Assembly: GCF_011386835.1 (NCBI RefSeq)
Contig: NC_088792.1
Location: 224,963,894-225,027,893 of the forward strand
From: Chrysemys picta bellii
Lineage: Eukaryota > Chordata > Testudines > Emydidae
DNA length: 64,000 nt
Direction of reading: 5' to 3'
The position numbers were made by a program, and so were the translations under genes. Within the stretch, counting starts at the first letter, position 1; every line of letters begins with the position of its first letter. Under the pieces are notes generated by a model. The model had not been told where the DNA came from and made no database searches. It worked only from the letters and a program-made list of their open reading frames with translations. Positions 22,789 through 33,300 of this stretch are shown here, in pieces.

Positions 22789-23991
22789 AGAGTGTGTGGG
22801 GGTTCCCCCTGCACAGTTCTGGATCCGGGGGGGATAAGTGGCCCCAGATGGGCCCCATTTTACCCCCTCCCTTCAGTGCTGCTTCTGTTCCTATAGCATT
22901 TGTGTTAACATAATGGCTTTGATTTGGCATAGTATGTGTAATAGAAAGAGGTGATATTTTCCAAACAGACCCAGGGAATTCTTAACAGTGGAAGTAGCAC
23001 CATAAAAAAAATGTTTGGTTGTGAGGGTGTTTGAATATTGGGTAATATCACTAACTAAGAAAACAGCGGGCTGGGTAGATCAAGCTTTGTTTTAATTAGA
23101 ATTGTTGAAAATAAAAGCATTTGTGCCCTGAAATTCTAGCTACTGTGGTTATATATACTTAGAACTTTATTAATGTTAGGTATTCCTGTAATTCTTCAAA
23201 AATGGCTGCTGGGGTACGGAAAAACAGCTAGATGATTCTGGGTAATTAATGGAACACTTATTTTGGGTTTAGAGGACTCAACTGCTGAATGGATTTGAAT
23301 CTATAGGAGATAAATTCAAGTAATACGTGTTATTGTATTCTGGCACACATTCCGGAGTGTTGTGCAAAGCAAAAGACACTGCAGGTTGCAATTTTTCCAG
23401 CCAATGTACTTATTTTAGTGGCAGCTCATAAAGTTGCTATAATTCAGGTTGTCTGAGCAAATGTAGTTTTTATGCTTTGTTCATGGAATATCTTTCTTTA
23501 ATGTTACGTGTTGATTTGTGTCATGGCCATGTGTATTAAACAGCTCCCAACATTTCACTCCAGAAATAACTGCATTTTAGTCATGAATTGATCCCTATGA
23601 AACACTGTCATCCTCCTGCCACATGCCCTCAATGCCTATTCAAGAAGTAGGATTGGGGCCATAGTTTATCAGTTTTCATCTAAAAGTTCCTTAAGGTCTT
23701 TCATGATAACAGTTATTCTTTAGTTATTATATTGGCTCGAATGTAAGTGTCCAAGGACATTATTCTCCCTCACATAGTGGTTATTTTGCACTTGGAATGA
23801 AATTCAATTTGACCACATTTCTGTATCACCGAAGACAAGGATTATAATAATTCCCAAGGAATCTGATAGGGTAACAAAAGGAAAAATACAATCTAGGGCG
23901 AAGACTCAGAACTAAAAAAAAAACCTCTCCCTACACATATTTGATATGATACTGTTTGGGAGCACAGTGGAAGTAATTCTCTCTTCCAATT
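22789..23991. other. Unique sequence, no gene seen
   Basis: No exon, RNA gene or bounded element recognised on either strand. Confidence 0.4.
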
Positions 23992-23993
23992 TA

Positions 23994-24378
23994 CAATAGA
24001 ACCTCAGAGTTACGAACTGACCGGTCAACCACACACCTCATTTGGAACCAAAGTACGCAATCAGGCAGCAGCACAGACAAAAAACAAAAAAATACAATAC
24101 AGTACTGTGTTAAACGTAAAATACTAAAAAAATAAAGGGAAAGTTTAAAACAAATATTTGACAAGGTAAGGAAGCTCTTTCTATGCTTGTTTCATTTAAA
24201 TTAAGATGGTTAAAAGCAGCATTTTTTTTCTGCATAGTAAGTTTCAAGCTGTATAAAGTCAATGCTCAGATGTAAACTTTTGAAAGAACAGCCATAATGT
24301 TTTGTTGAGAATTACAAACATTTCAGAGTTACGAACAATCTCCATTCCCGAGGTGCTGGTAACTCTGAGGTTCTACTG
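23994..24378. mobile_element. Tigger/pogo-like MITE with TA duplication (385 bp)
   Basis: The ends are 'caatagaacctcagagttac' and 'gtaactctgaggttctactg', a terminal inverted repeat of about 20 bp. TA flanks both sides (23992-23993 and 24379-24380), as in the Tc1/mariner superfamily. The subterminal 'acgaactgaccggtcaac' and a second 'cagagttacgaacaatctcc' add internal inverted structure. No transposase is present. Confidence 0.8.
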
Positions 24379-24380
24379 TA

Positions 24381-24884
24381 TCATACAGATACCCAGGACA
24401 TTGTAGTAGATGTCTCAGCAGTTTTTAAGGGTTAACAGTTAAACTTTTTTATCTGCTCTCCTGAATAAGGCTATCAAGAAGACAAATTGAAGTTCTCTAT
24501 AAGTTTGGATTGACTATGTAACTAAAACTGTAGGAGCTCACTTTATAATGATTGCTCATCTAGTAGAAATGAAAAGCAATAATAGTGTTCTCTCAATTTA
24601 TTGTACTACACTCATGACTTTATAGTCAAAATGTGTACTTATCTCTGGGTGAATTACAGAGTGGTGCTTTAGGAGTATACATAATTAAGCAAACATTCTA
24701 GGCCAGGACTGAGCAATCCATTTACAATGATTGCTCATTTTCTGAGTTAGCTGCTGTACCACTACTCTCAGCAGCCATCAGACAGGTATATATTTTACCT
24801 CTATCACCACTGTGTTTGTTTTTTAAAGCTTGCAAGAATTTGGAGTTTGAATTAGGTATATCAGTCAGGTATCTAATCATTAGA
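24381..24884. other. Unique sequence, no gene seen
   Basis: No exon or repeat signature recognised. Confidence 0.4.
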
Positions 24885-25210
24885 GCTGATCAGAAAATGG
24901 GGATTGAAAAATATCAGATGTTCCACAGAATGTTGAATTTTCAGAAAAAATTGAAAATGGAAATTTCTCCTGAAAACTGAAATATTTTTACTTCTGAAAT
25001 GCCACCACAGTACTCTAATTTTCTTCCTAGGCCAGGCTCCCTGGTCAGACTACATTTCCCAGGAGGCACCATGTTCTCCTCCTCTGGGGGGCGGGGCTGT
25101 GCATCAGAGCAGTCACATGGCTTTGGTGCATCATGGGAACCAGCTCAGGAACCCAGCCCATAAAAGACAATGGGAGTATTAGGCACCTGAACTACAATTT
25201 CCATGAAGCA
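24885..25210. repeat. Dispersed element, 'gaaaattttcag' / 'catcatgggaa' family
   Basis: A poly-A/T-rich arm ('tgttgaattttcagaaaaaa') is followed by 'aggccaggctccctggtcag', 'actacatttcccaggaggca' and 'gtgcatcatgggaaccag'. The same blocks occur in reverse at 51395-51700. It is likely a non-autonomous DNA element. The ends were not defined. Confidence 0.55.
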
Positions 25211-26126
25211 GTGAATGCCAGAGGGTTATTATATATACACTGCCTAAGTCCTTCCTCCCTCCCATTTTATGGTGGTAGACTCTGGTACCAAGGCCACTCC
25301 TTCCTTACCAACTCTAGTTACTCCACCATCACCACAGAGTGTGGCCAGAATCCAGACTGAAGCCTTCAACAGTGCACCCATTGCACAGGTAAATGTAAAT
25401 GACCTGTTTTTGACCCATTCCCTTAACAGTAAAATTTCAGAATTTGTCCTAATTAGATTCCCGACTCTCGTATAGCCATGTCCTTTCCACCCGAGAACAT
25501 CATGGTCCCCTGCTTTTGGCAGGAGAGGTGGAGTTGTGCTTGGTGTTTGGGTGGGTGGGGAGGAGGATAATATTAATAAAAGCATTGCTGTTAAAATATT
25601 CACCAGTAAGCGTGGTCCATGATAGTAGCATGCTGGTATATTGGCTCAGTACTACCAAAAAGAGACGATTCAGTCATAGGGAATGCTTCCTGCAGTATCT
25701 GGGTTTTCCCTGAAGGTCTTCCATTCACATACTGAGACCACCAGATTTACTTAGCCTGTCAGATGGAAAAAGACCAGAGCCAGAGGTGGTTTGGCCTCTA
25801 ATCTGTTCAGACCAACCTGATTCACAAGAACCAGGGCCACAAATTCCCAAGCTCTTTCAAAGCAGCAATATGCCCTTAAAAGAAATACAGTATTCAGGAA
25901 ACATACATATCTTCCCCAGGCATCCAATCAAGATATACTGATGAACATGACCACTACGTTTTGAAACACCAACCAAACCACTGGCCAATTTATTTGAACT
26001 GTGTTATGGGTATTCCATCAAGAGAAGCACTGACATTACGGTAGGGAGCATCAGTCACAGGACAGAGATTGCAAATAAGCAACACACTAATTAAATGGGA
26101 GAAAAAACAGCTAAAGGGGAGATAGT
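25211..26126. other. Unique sequence, no gene seen
   Basis: No exon recognised. The frames at 25244-25603 (minus) and 25269-25475 (plus) overlap and resemble no known protein. Confidence 0.4.
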
Positions 26127-26418
26127 GGGTCTGACTCTTCTCACATCACTGTAATTTGGGGGGAGGGATAGCTCAGTGGTTTGAGCATTGGCCTGCTAAA
26201 CCCCAGGTTGTGAGTTGAATCCTTAAAGGGGCCACTTAGGGATCTGGGGCAAAATCAGTATTTGGTCCTGCTAGTGAAGGCAGGGGGCTAGACTCAACTC
26301 AATGACCTTTCAAGGTCCATTCTAGGAGATAGGATATCTCCATTTATTTATTTTAATTCCATTGACCTTCATGGAATTACCCTTGATTTATTCCCAGTTT
26401 AAGTTGGAGGAGAATCAG
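26127..26418. repeat. Old palindromic repeat split by the Cry SINE
   Basis: The left part 'gggtctgactcttctcacat' (26127-) and the right part 'ggaattacccttgatttatt' to 'ggagaatcagcccc' (-26418) are the two arms of an old palindromic repeat. The SINE at 26158-26355 lies between them. Confidence 0.45.
26158..26355 (+). mobile_element. tRNA-derived SINE, Cry (tortoise pol III/SINE) family
   Basis: The 5' part is tRNA-like, with A box 'tagctcagtggt' (26169-26180) and B box 'gagttgaatcc' (26212-26222). The body 'agggatctggggcaaaatca', 'ttggtcctgctagtgaaggc' and 'gatatctcc' matches the cryptodiran turtle SINE known to derive from tRNA-Lys, ending in an ATT-type tail. It is nearly full length. Internal promoter boxes are recognisable, but pol III activity is not implied. 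The TSD is not clean. Confidence 0.88.
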
Positions 26419-27320
26419 CCCCAGTGAATGGCCACGAAGATAAGCTGTGAGAAAAACAGGAGGAAAGGGAATGTGGGGGTGGGGTGGGGAGTTAAAAAAG
26501 GAGCTACAACTCATTCTGTGCAATATGAAATTGAAATAAAAGTGAGCTTTACTATAACATAGAATATTAAGGACAGCAAATAGAGCAATTTTTAAAATGC
26601 ATTGCAGTATTAACTCACTTAAAATATTTACAACTGGACTTTGTTTGCTCAAGCTGGTCTTTAACTGACAGATAAAGCACTTCTACAGAAAACCTTTATG
26701 ATTAATACATAGTATGACAATAGACCACACTTACTTTTCCCATATTGCTTCCTTATTATTCATGTTGATGTACAATATCTTTTGAAGGCTAGGCTATCCC
26801 CTCTATTCAGAATGGTGTAGGAATAATTAAATCAGTCATGTCATGATGCAGTGAGATAGACTGGATGATACTCTAAAAGTCCCTCCATTAAATTGACTTT
26901 GATTCCTACTGGCCAACTATTAACAAATAATTTATTATTCCATAATATAGGCAGAGACAAATGAAAATCTAATAAGCAATATGAGCAGATTCTCTCCCCT
27001 GCTCCAGCCCTTTTGCCCACTCTAGTGGTGCAAAGGAGCTCGAAAGCCAGTTGCTATTCCCAGCTAAGGATAGCCTCAAATGACAGAGTTGATTTGACTG
27101 GTTCTTAGCCACCCACTCTGCAGGCCACATTCTGAAAGGTGGGAGGGGGTGTAGCCAAAGCACTATCATGCTCCAGCAATAACCAGCAGGCAGAGTTCCC
27201 TTTGGAGGCAATAGCTCACTGACATACATTATAGCAATTCTTAGACCCGTTCCATGCTGACTCCAAGACTGCTTTAACATATGTGGGGTCAGTATAGAGT
27301 AATCAATCTGTTTCTCTTAC
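26419..27320. other. Unique sequence, no gene seen
   Basis: No exon, RNA gene or bounded mobile element recognised. Confidence 0.4.
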
Positions 27321-27322
27321 TA

Positions 27323-27519
27323 CACCTCTACCCCGATATAACACGACCCGATATAACATGAATTCGAATATAATGCGGTAAAGCAATGCTCTGGGGGGGG
27401 GGGGAGGGGATGTGTGCACACTCCGGCGGATCAAAGCAAGTTCGATATAACGCGGCTTCACCTATAACGTGGTAAGATTTTTTGGCTCCCGAGGACAGTG
27501 TTATATTGGGTTAGAGGTG
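27323..27519. mobile_element. Short MITE with TA duplication (197 bp)
   Basis: The ends 'cacctctaccccgatataac' and 'gttatattgggttagaggtg' are inverted repeats of about 20 bp. TA is present at 27321-27322 and 27520-27521. Repeated 'cgatataac' motifs lie inside, and a G-run sits near 27392. It belongs to the Tc1/mariner superfamily by its TSD. Confidence 0.8.
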
Positions 27520-27521
27520 TA

Positions 27522-28533
27522 TTAAAAAACCCTATCATTAAAAATGGCTGATATAGTAATAAATTATACAAATATTGGAGAGGAAGAATGGAAACAAGCT
27601 TCACCAAAATACAAGTCTCAGAGCCTCAAAATTCCTTCCATCCTGCTGGAACAGATTGCCTTTCCCAGGACTTCACCTTGCAGAGTACGTGGCATTAGAA
27701 AGCTCTGAGGTGATACTCCAGATCAGTTACTTATTGTACTTAATACAAAACTTCCTGCGGTATTAATTTAATGAAAGGGAAAGCTTTAAACAGCTGAGGG
27801 ACAGAAGCTCAGCTGATGTAAACTTGCATAGCTCCAGTGATTCCAGTGGAGCAGTGCTGATTTTCGGAAGAACAATATATTGTAATAATCACACATTTTT
27901 TTGGGAGAAATGGATTACTGAAAACACTAACCAATAAAATAAGAATAACCAGTACAGAACGCATATGCAGCTAAAACACCCAGAATTGTTACAGACCGAG
28001 TAGAATATGAAAAAGCAGGTTGATATTATCAAGAAACTATTTATGATGTACCTTGAGGCATTTTAAGTGCCTCTGCAATGGCTAAATGAACTAATTGGCT
28101 TTTCAAGTTTTATGCATACCATTTGGATTTGTTATCTTTAATAGATCTAAATGATTGCTCCAGAAACCCCAGGAATAAGGTTCCTCTCACAGATGACCTA
28201 TGAATAAGTGAAAAGCTTCATTAACTGAGCGTCGGGTCTTAATGCAACTTCTCTTTTCAGAGTGATTTGTGAAAAAGTTCCCACTTTTGATTTCTCTAAT
28301 GATGCATTAGGAAGAACACTAATACCCAGAGGGTGGGATAAAGACAGCTGTTCTGACATTTAAACTGGCAATACATTGAAATGGGACTATACCACCCTGG
28401 GGCAATATGAAATGTGCATGTCCACATGAAGTACAGCCTTTTGTATTGTTATGTACTGTCTCTGAAGTGACTGGTACAGCTTAACTGCTTACCTATTAAA
28501 TGAACGTGATTGCCTGTGGCATTATATGCCCTG
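27522..28533. other. Unique sequence, no gene seen
   Basis: A palindromic 'ccagtgattccagtggagca' piece lies near 27835. The block 28000-28330 has no repeat signature and is a candidate for conserved non-coding sequence. No exon recognised. Confidence 0.4.
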
Positions 28534-28742
28534 TAGGCCTTGTCTACACTGCCACTTTACAGCGCTGAAACTCTCTCGCTCAGGGGTGTGAAAAGATGCA
28601 AGTTTCAGCGCTGTAAAGTGGCAGTGTAGACAGTACACCAGCGCTGGGAGCTATTCCCCTTGTGGAGCTGGGAGAGCTCACTCCCAGCGCTGCTGCTGCG
28701 ACTACACAGCCATGTTAACATTGGTAGCGAAGACATACCCTA
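28534..28742. mobile_element. Harbinger-like MITE with a perfect 31-bp hairpin (209 bp)
   Basis: The left end 'taggccttgtctacactgcc' faces the right end 'gaagacataccctaa'. Inside, 28541-28571 and 28602-28632 are exact reverse complements around a 30-base loop. A second 'cagcgctgggag'/'ctcccagcgctg' inverted pair lies at about 28640-28692. No coding content. Confidence 0.78.
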
Positions 28743-30088
28743 AGATGCACTGGAACATACAAATGAAAGGAAAGACCAAACGAAACTGAAGACTATTTGC
28801 ATATACACAATGTCTTAATTGCCTGTAGTTTTATTGATCAGTCAACAGTCATGAGTATGTCTGTTGGGTGCTTGTGTGCCATTTATAATCTTAGAAGCAA
28901 CAAGATAATTTGAATTTGTGAAATAATCTGTTGTACTACAATAATATATAGATACTGAAGTAAACTGTGCTTTCAGGAGAGTATATATTTAAGTACTTAT
29001 TTACTTTAATTTTTAATAGGTCAGTACAAAGAGCAGTTATCCCAAGCCCTGGCCACCCTTCCAATATTTAGAATGGTTGTGAAGAGACCTGTACTCTAAA
29101 TTCTCCAAGGCAACAAAAGTTCAGCTTAACTTGTTACATAAAATTGTTTATAAAAAGTCAGCAAAAGTTGGAGACAAATAGACCAGTGAAGACTGGATCG
29201 TTTAAGGTAAAGAACTGTGCAAAGGGGTTGTCAAGGCTCCTTGTAAAGTCACAGGTTGGCATGACAACGAGCTGAAAGTCTAGAAATGGGAGGCAATGTT
29301 ATAGCGGAAATCAGTGAAATGTGTTTTGATTGATTATAATGGGATAAGGCTGCCACCCTTGCTTGGACATTGTTTATCGGGGATGGTGGGGAGGTGCATC
29401 ACAAAACGCAAGTGAGTGTGTTATGCATGGACTGGAAGAAGCCAGCTTTACTCTCATTGCTGCCACCCCTACCATCTTCTGGGGCCCCCAAGATTCACCA
29501 TGACATCATCAGGCCTTTGTCATTCTGATCCTGAAAGACAGGCTGACCAGACCAGGCCAAATAGAATGAATCCAAGGACACTGCCACCTTCACCAGCATT
29601 GACTAAATCCTAAACACCACCTGGGATCTGAAACTTGGACTCCTGCTATTACTCTCCCTCCCCCCGCCTCCCATGTGTCGTTTTCCTTCCCCAGCTTATT
29701 TCTTTTCTTCCCTTTCTGTTTTTGTTTTCTGTTTAAAGCTGGCCCAGACAACTCCATATTTTGCAACCCTGCTGTGAGCTTGTAAGCAGAGAGGCAGCTA
29801 AAAGCAATGCCTTAAACAGCCAAACACTGATACAAGTTTGCCAGGTCTTGAAGCACTGATCAGACTGCGTACTGGGTCTGTTTCTCCAGTAATGAGGTTC
29901 CAAGTTAAAGTCAGCACTAGAGACAGAATCTGCATTTTCTCTTTGCCATTCTGTTTTCTCTGATTGTGTATGTTTGTTTTGTCTTCAAGGAAACCGGATT
30001 ATACTCCAATAACAACCACAACAGCAGCAGCAGCAGCTCCAGACTATTTAAATGGACAGCTAATACTATCTTTAATATCATCTAAAAG
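28743..30088. other. Unique sequence, no gene seen
   Basis: No exon recognised. A short CAG run ('aacagcagcagcagcagct') lies near 30021. Confidence 0.4.
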
Positions 30089-30636
30089 CAGGGCCGGCTC
30101 TAGCTTTTTTGCCACCCCGAGCAAAAAAACAAAAACAAAAACAAAATGGCAGCTGCAGGGAGCGCGTGGAGGGCGGTCAAGGCGGCTCGCAGGGGGGTGA
30201 AGGGCGGCGCCTCGCAGCTGGGTGAGAGGGGCTCCCCGCTCTGACCTTGGGGTGCCTCTCCCGGCCGGGCAGGCGCCTTTAAAGGTGGCTTGGCTGGGCC
30301 GGGCTCAGAGCGGCACGGGAGGCGGAGGGCGGTGCAGGCGGCGGGGAGTGGTGCGTTCTGAGGAGCCCGGCGGCACGGTGAGCAGCGGGGATTGCTAGTT
30401 CCTGCCCCCTCAGGGGGCCAGGGGCCATGCCCCTGCAGGGCTGGGCTGGGACTGGCGGAGCACGGGGAGCCGGCCGGGGGCTCCGGAGCTGCGGACCGGG
30501 CTGCCAAAGCAAAACAACAAAAGAACCACGGCAGGGCGGCCGGAATGTGCTGCCCCAAGATTGGCCGAAATGCCGACCCTTACAATATGCCACCCCAGGT
30601 ACGTGCTTTCTCATCTGGTGCCTGGAGCCGGCCCTG
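30089..30636. mobile_element. GC-rich hAT-type element (548 bp)
   Basis: The ends are 'cagggccggctctagc' and 'ggagccggccctg'. The flanks 'tctaaaag' and 'ttaaaag' match after one base loss. The interior is far more GC-rich than the surroundings. The many open frames on both strands between 30100 and 30687 overlap one another and are artefacts of base composition. Confidence 0.75.
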
Positions 30637-30862
30637 TTAAAAGACTGTCAAACAGAGATTTCTCCTAGAAGAAACTCTATAGAGTGAAAGGGAATAAGGG
30701 ATAGTTAGAATAAAAGCTTTAGTTAATACTTTACATTTCAAATGCTTTATTGTGTTTTTTTTTCCTCTTTTTTCTGTGCTTTTAGTAAAGGTTAGAAAGA
30801 TTTTTTTAATAAGAGTAAGCCAACGTTAGCGTGATATGAAACCTCAGATCACATTTAACTGT

Positions 30863-30898
30863 TTAATGTTGCAACAGTGAACAAGGGTTTTATCAAAA
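30863..30898 (+). repeat. 36-bp exact direct repeat, copy 1
   Basis: This block, starting 'ttaatgttgcaacagtgaac', is identical to 32808-32843. It sits in otherwise unique AT-rich DNA 116 bp upstream of the solo-LTR-like element. Confidence 0.9.
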
Positions 30899-31013
30899 TC
30901 TACCTCTTTTAGGCCTAAGATACCCCCTTTTCAAACACAACAGAACACAACCAACAATTACACTGAACATCTAAAATTAACTGACTGCCAGTTTTTACTT
31001 TTTTTAAGATCCT

Positions 31014-31874
31014 TGTGAAGGAGCGGAGAGACTGCAGTCCAGCACAGCAGGGGTTAAAGAACAGTTGTGGGTTCAGCTAGCCCCACCCCATTATACCTGC
31101 AGCTAGTGCCAGGCCTAGAGTGGGGAGAAAAGAAGGGAGCCTGGGTCAGTCAGAGGCTGACTGGTGAAGAGGTAGGTGCTCTCTGTATGCTTGCCTGAAG
31201 GCGCAGACCTACAATCTGCCTGCCAATGCAGCCACTGGAGGCAAGTAAGTCTTCCCTGGACAAAGGGAACCTACAGAGAAGCCTCAACTGCGGGGCAACT
31301 GGACAAGCAGGGCAATGCCCCAAACTAAAAGGGCTTTATAGGGAGCAGGCCAGGAAAATAGGCCCTAAACTCTTCCTCCCCCTCTCTCTCCCAGCCGTGG
31401 GGGGTGGGTGCGGGGGGGAGATCTATCTCCCCTGTTTAGGGGTTGAGCAACACAGGACCCTGGGCTGGGACCTGAGGGAGAAGGAGGGGTCAGGGCCCCC
31501 TACAGCCACCCTAACCAATGATCTAGCCCAGGGCTAGGCAACCTATGGCATGTGGGCCAAAGGCAGCACATGAGCTGATTTTCAGTGGCACCTCACTGCC
31601 TGGGTCCTGGCCACCAGTCTGGGGGGGCTCTGTGTTTTAATTTAAATTTTAAATGATGCTTCTTAAACATTTTAAAAACCTTATTTACTTTACATACAAT
31701 AGTTTAGTTATATATTATAGATTTATAGAAAGACCTAAAAGCGTTAAAATGTATTACTGGCACATGAAACCTTAAATCAGAGTGAATAAATGAAGACTCA
31801 GCACACCACTTCTGAAAGGTTGCTGACCCCTGATCTAGCCACTAGGCTGCCTGGACACTGAGAGCCCTATCACA
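31014..31874 (+). mobile_element. Solo-LTR-like element, copy 1, carrying a nested hAT
   Basis: It starts 'tgtgaaggagcgg' and ends 'ccctatcaca', giving 5-bp inverted TGTGA/TCACA ends. The flanks 'atcct' (31009-31013) and 'atcat' (31875-31879) match at 4 of 5. Without the insertion it is about 550 bp and aligns along its length with 60135-60649. There is no internal retroviral sequence and no second LTR, so a recombination-derived solo LTR is the simplest reading. The frame at 31226-31537 is not a gene. Confidence 0.65.
31529..31832. mobile_element. hAT-type element nested in the solo-LTR-like copy (304 bp)
   Basis: The termini are 'cagggctaggcaacct' and 'aaggttgctgacccctg'. The 8-bp TSD 'atctagcc' is exact at 31521-31528 and 31833-31840. 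The intact 'atctagccctta' site in the copy at 60610 shows the pre-insertion state. Confidence 0.92.
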
Positions 31875-32807
31875 ATCATTAACAGCAGATTTTATAAACC
31901 ATTTTCTTCACCCCACATTTAACATCCAGGAGTATCTAGACACATTCATAAGTCTTTGGTTTATTATTTTCCCTGGAGATGTCTAGTGTGTGGAGGAGGC
32001 AGTTTTTGTGAAAATATACTACACGGTGAAAGAATAGCTACTATATGCTTAAAAGAAGTGTGGGAATTACTGCTGTTACCGTAGGGCCAATCTAAAATGG
32101 CCCAGAAATCAATAGTTCTGTCCTTTTTTTGTAGATATGCTGTAGTTAGTCATGGAAAGCATTTTGTTTCTGGTGAAGTGCACGGTTCTTAGAAAGCTGC
32201 CCAATGTCTCAGATAAAGTACATGTTGCAGTCTCCTACCTTGTCATCAGAGAGCGAGTACAAGGTTCAGTCACTGGCTGGTGTGCTCTTCTGTCTGTCAC
32301 CCCCTGCCAGCAACTACTCGGTGGTCATAGAGGTGTGTTCCTTCTTGTGATTCAGCCCTCCAGCCAGGATGCTTACGTTCTACTCTGATCTGGGGATAAC
32401 AAAAAGTCCAAATGAAAACAAAGTCTTAGTGACCATGTACCAGGCTTTCTGAGCTCTATTGTCCCTTCCCCTTTACTACTGATGCTTACACTGCTCCTCC
32501 TGCTGTGGGGTGGTCAGGGAACCCAGGTCTACCCTTCCCTCTTGGTTCCAGCCCAGGGCCCTTGATAAACCATTAGGGTCTGTTTCTTATTATCCCTTGT
32601 AGGTGCCCTGGGTTACTTCCTGCCATTGCCTTTTGCGAGTGCTTGTTGGGGAGCTTCATTCTCCAGTCCTCTCTTCTGGGCGCTTAGTCTCTCTCTACAA
32701 CTTTCTCCTAGTTTGTTGCTAAGGATGCCCTCCCACATCAGGGCCAATCCCAGGCTAAAAGCTCCCTACTTCAGCTTTCAGTACTTTCCTATTGGTTCTA
32801 TCACTCC

Positions 32808-32843
32808 TTAATGTTGCAACAGTGAACAAGGGTTTTATCAAAA
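32808..32843 (+). repeat. 36-bp exact direct repeat, copy 2
   Basis: Identical to 30863-30898 and 1,945 bp downstream. It interrupts a C/T-rich stretch of unlike composition: 'ggttctatcactcc' before, 'agccacccagtgtctg' after. Confidence 0.9.
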
Positions 32844-33097
32844 AGCCACCCAGTGTCTGATTCTCCTCAGCTGGATCTCATCCTTAATTTCCTGTTTCCT
32901 CAACCCAGTGCCATGGAATGGGCTAATTGAACTCCCCTTCACCCTGTCACTGTCTGTGGGGGTTCATACTCCTCATCACACAATGGACAGCTTTCTTTAG
33001 GTCTCTTTCCACCCAGAGATGTGGGGTACATTTACATCGCAAATGAAGGCGTGATTGCAGCATGTGTAGGCATTACCATGCTGGCTTTAAGCTAGAA

Positions 33098-33300
33098 CTG
33101 AGCAAATAATTTTTTTCTGTTTGATGGCCGAACTGCAGGGGGGGGGGGGGGCAAAATAAATACAAATCAGCTAGTTTTGAACTCAAACTAAATGTTTTTT
33201 TTTTTCCCACTGAAACACAAAATAAAAAAAATATTGTTTGGGTTGAATTAAACATTTTGAAATGAATGACATTTCATGTCAACATTTGTTTTTGTTTTTA
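33098..33300. repeat. A/T-rich dispersed repeat, 'gaaacaaatg' type
   Basis: 'catttcatgtcaacatttgt' and 'tgaactcaaactaaatgttt' resemble the T-rich arms at 24900-24990 and 51550-51700. The copy is decayed and low in complexity. Confidence 0.35.

Noticed and set aside
26158..26240. Possible tRNA gene with A and B boxes
   Set aside because: The tRNA-like part continues into a SINE body and tail, and the cloverleaf is degenerate. It is the head of a Cry SINE.
30100..30687. Cluster of long frames on both strands
   Set aside because: All fall within or just past the GC-rich hAT element at 30089-30636; scarcity of stop codons follows from base composition.
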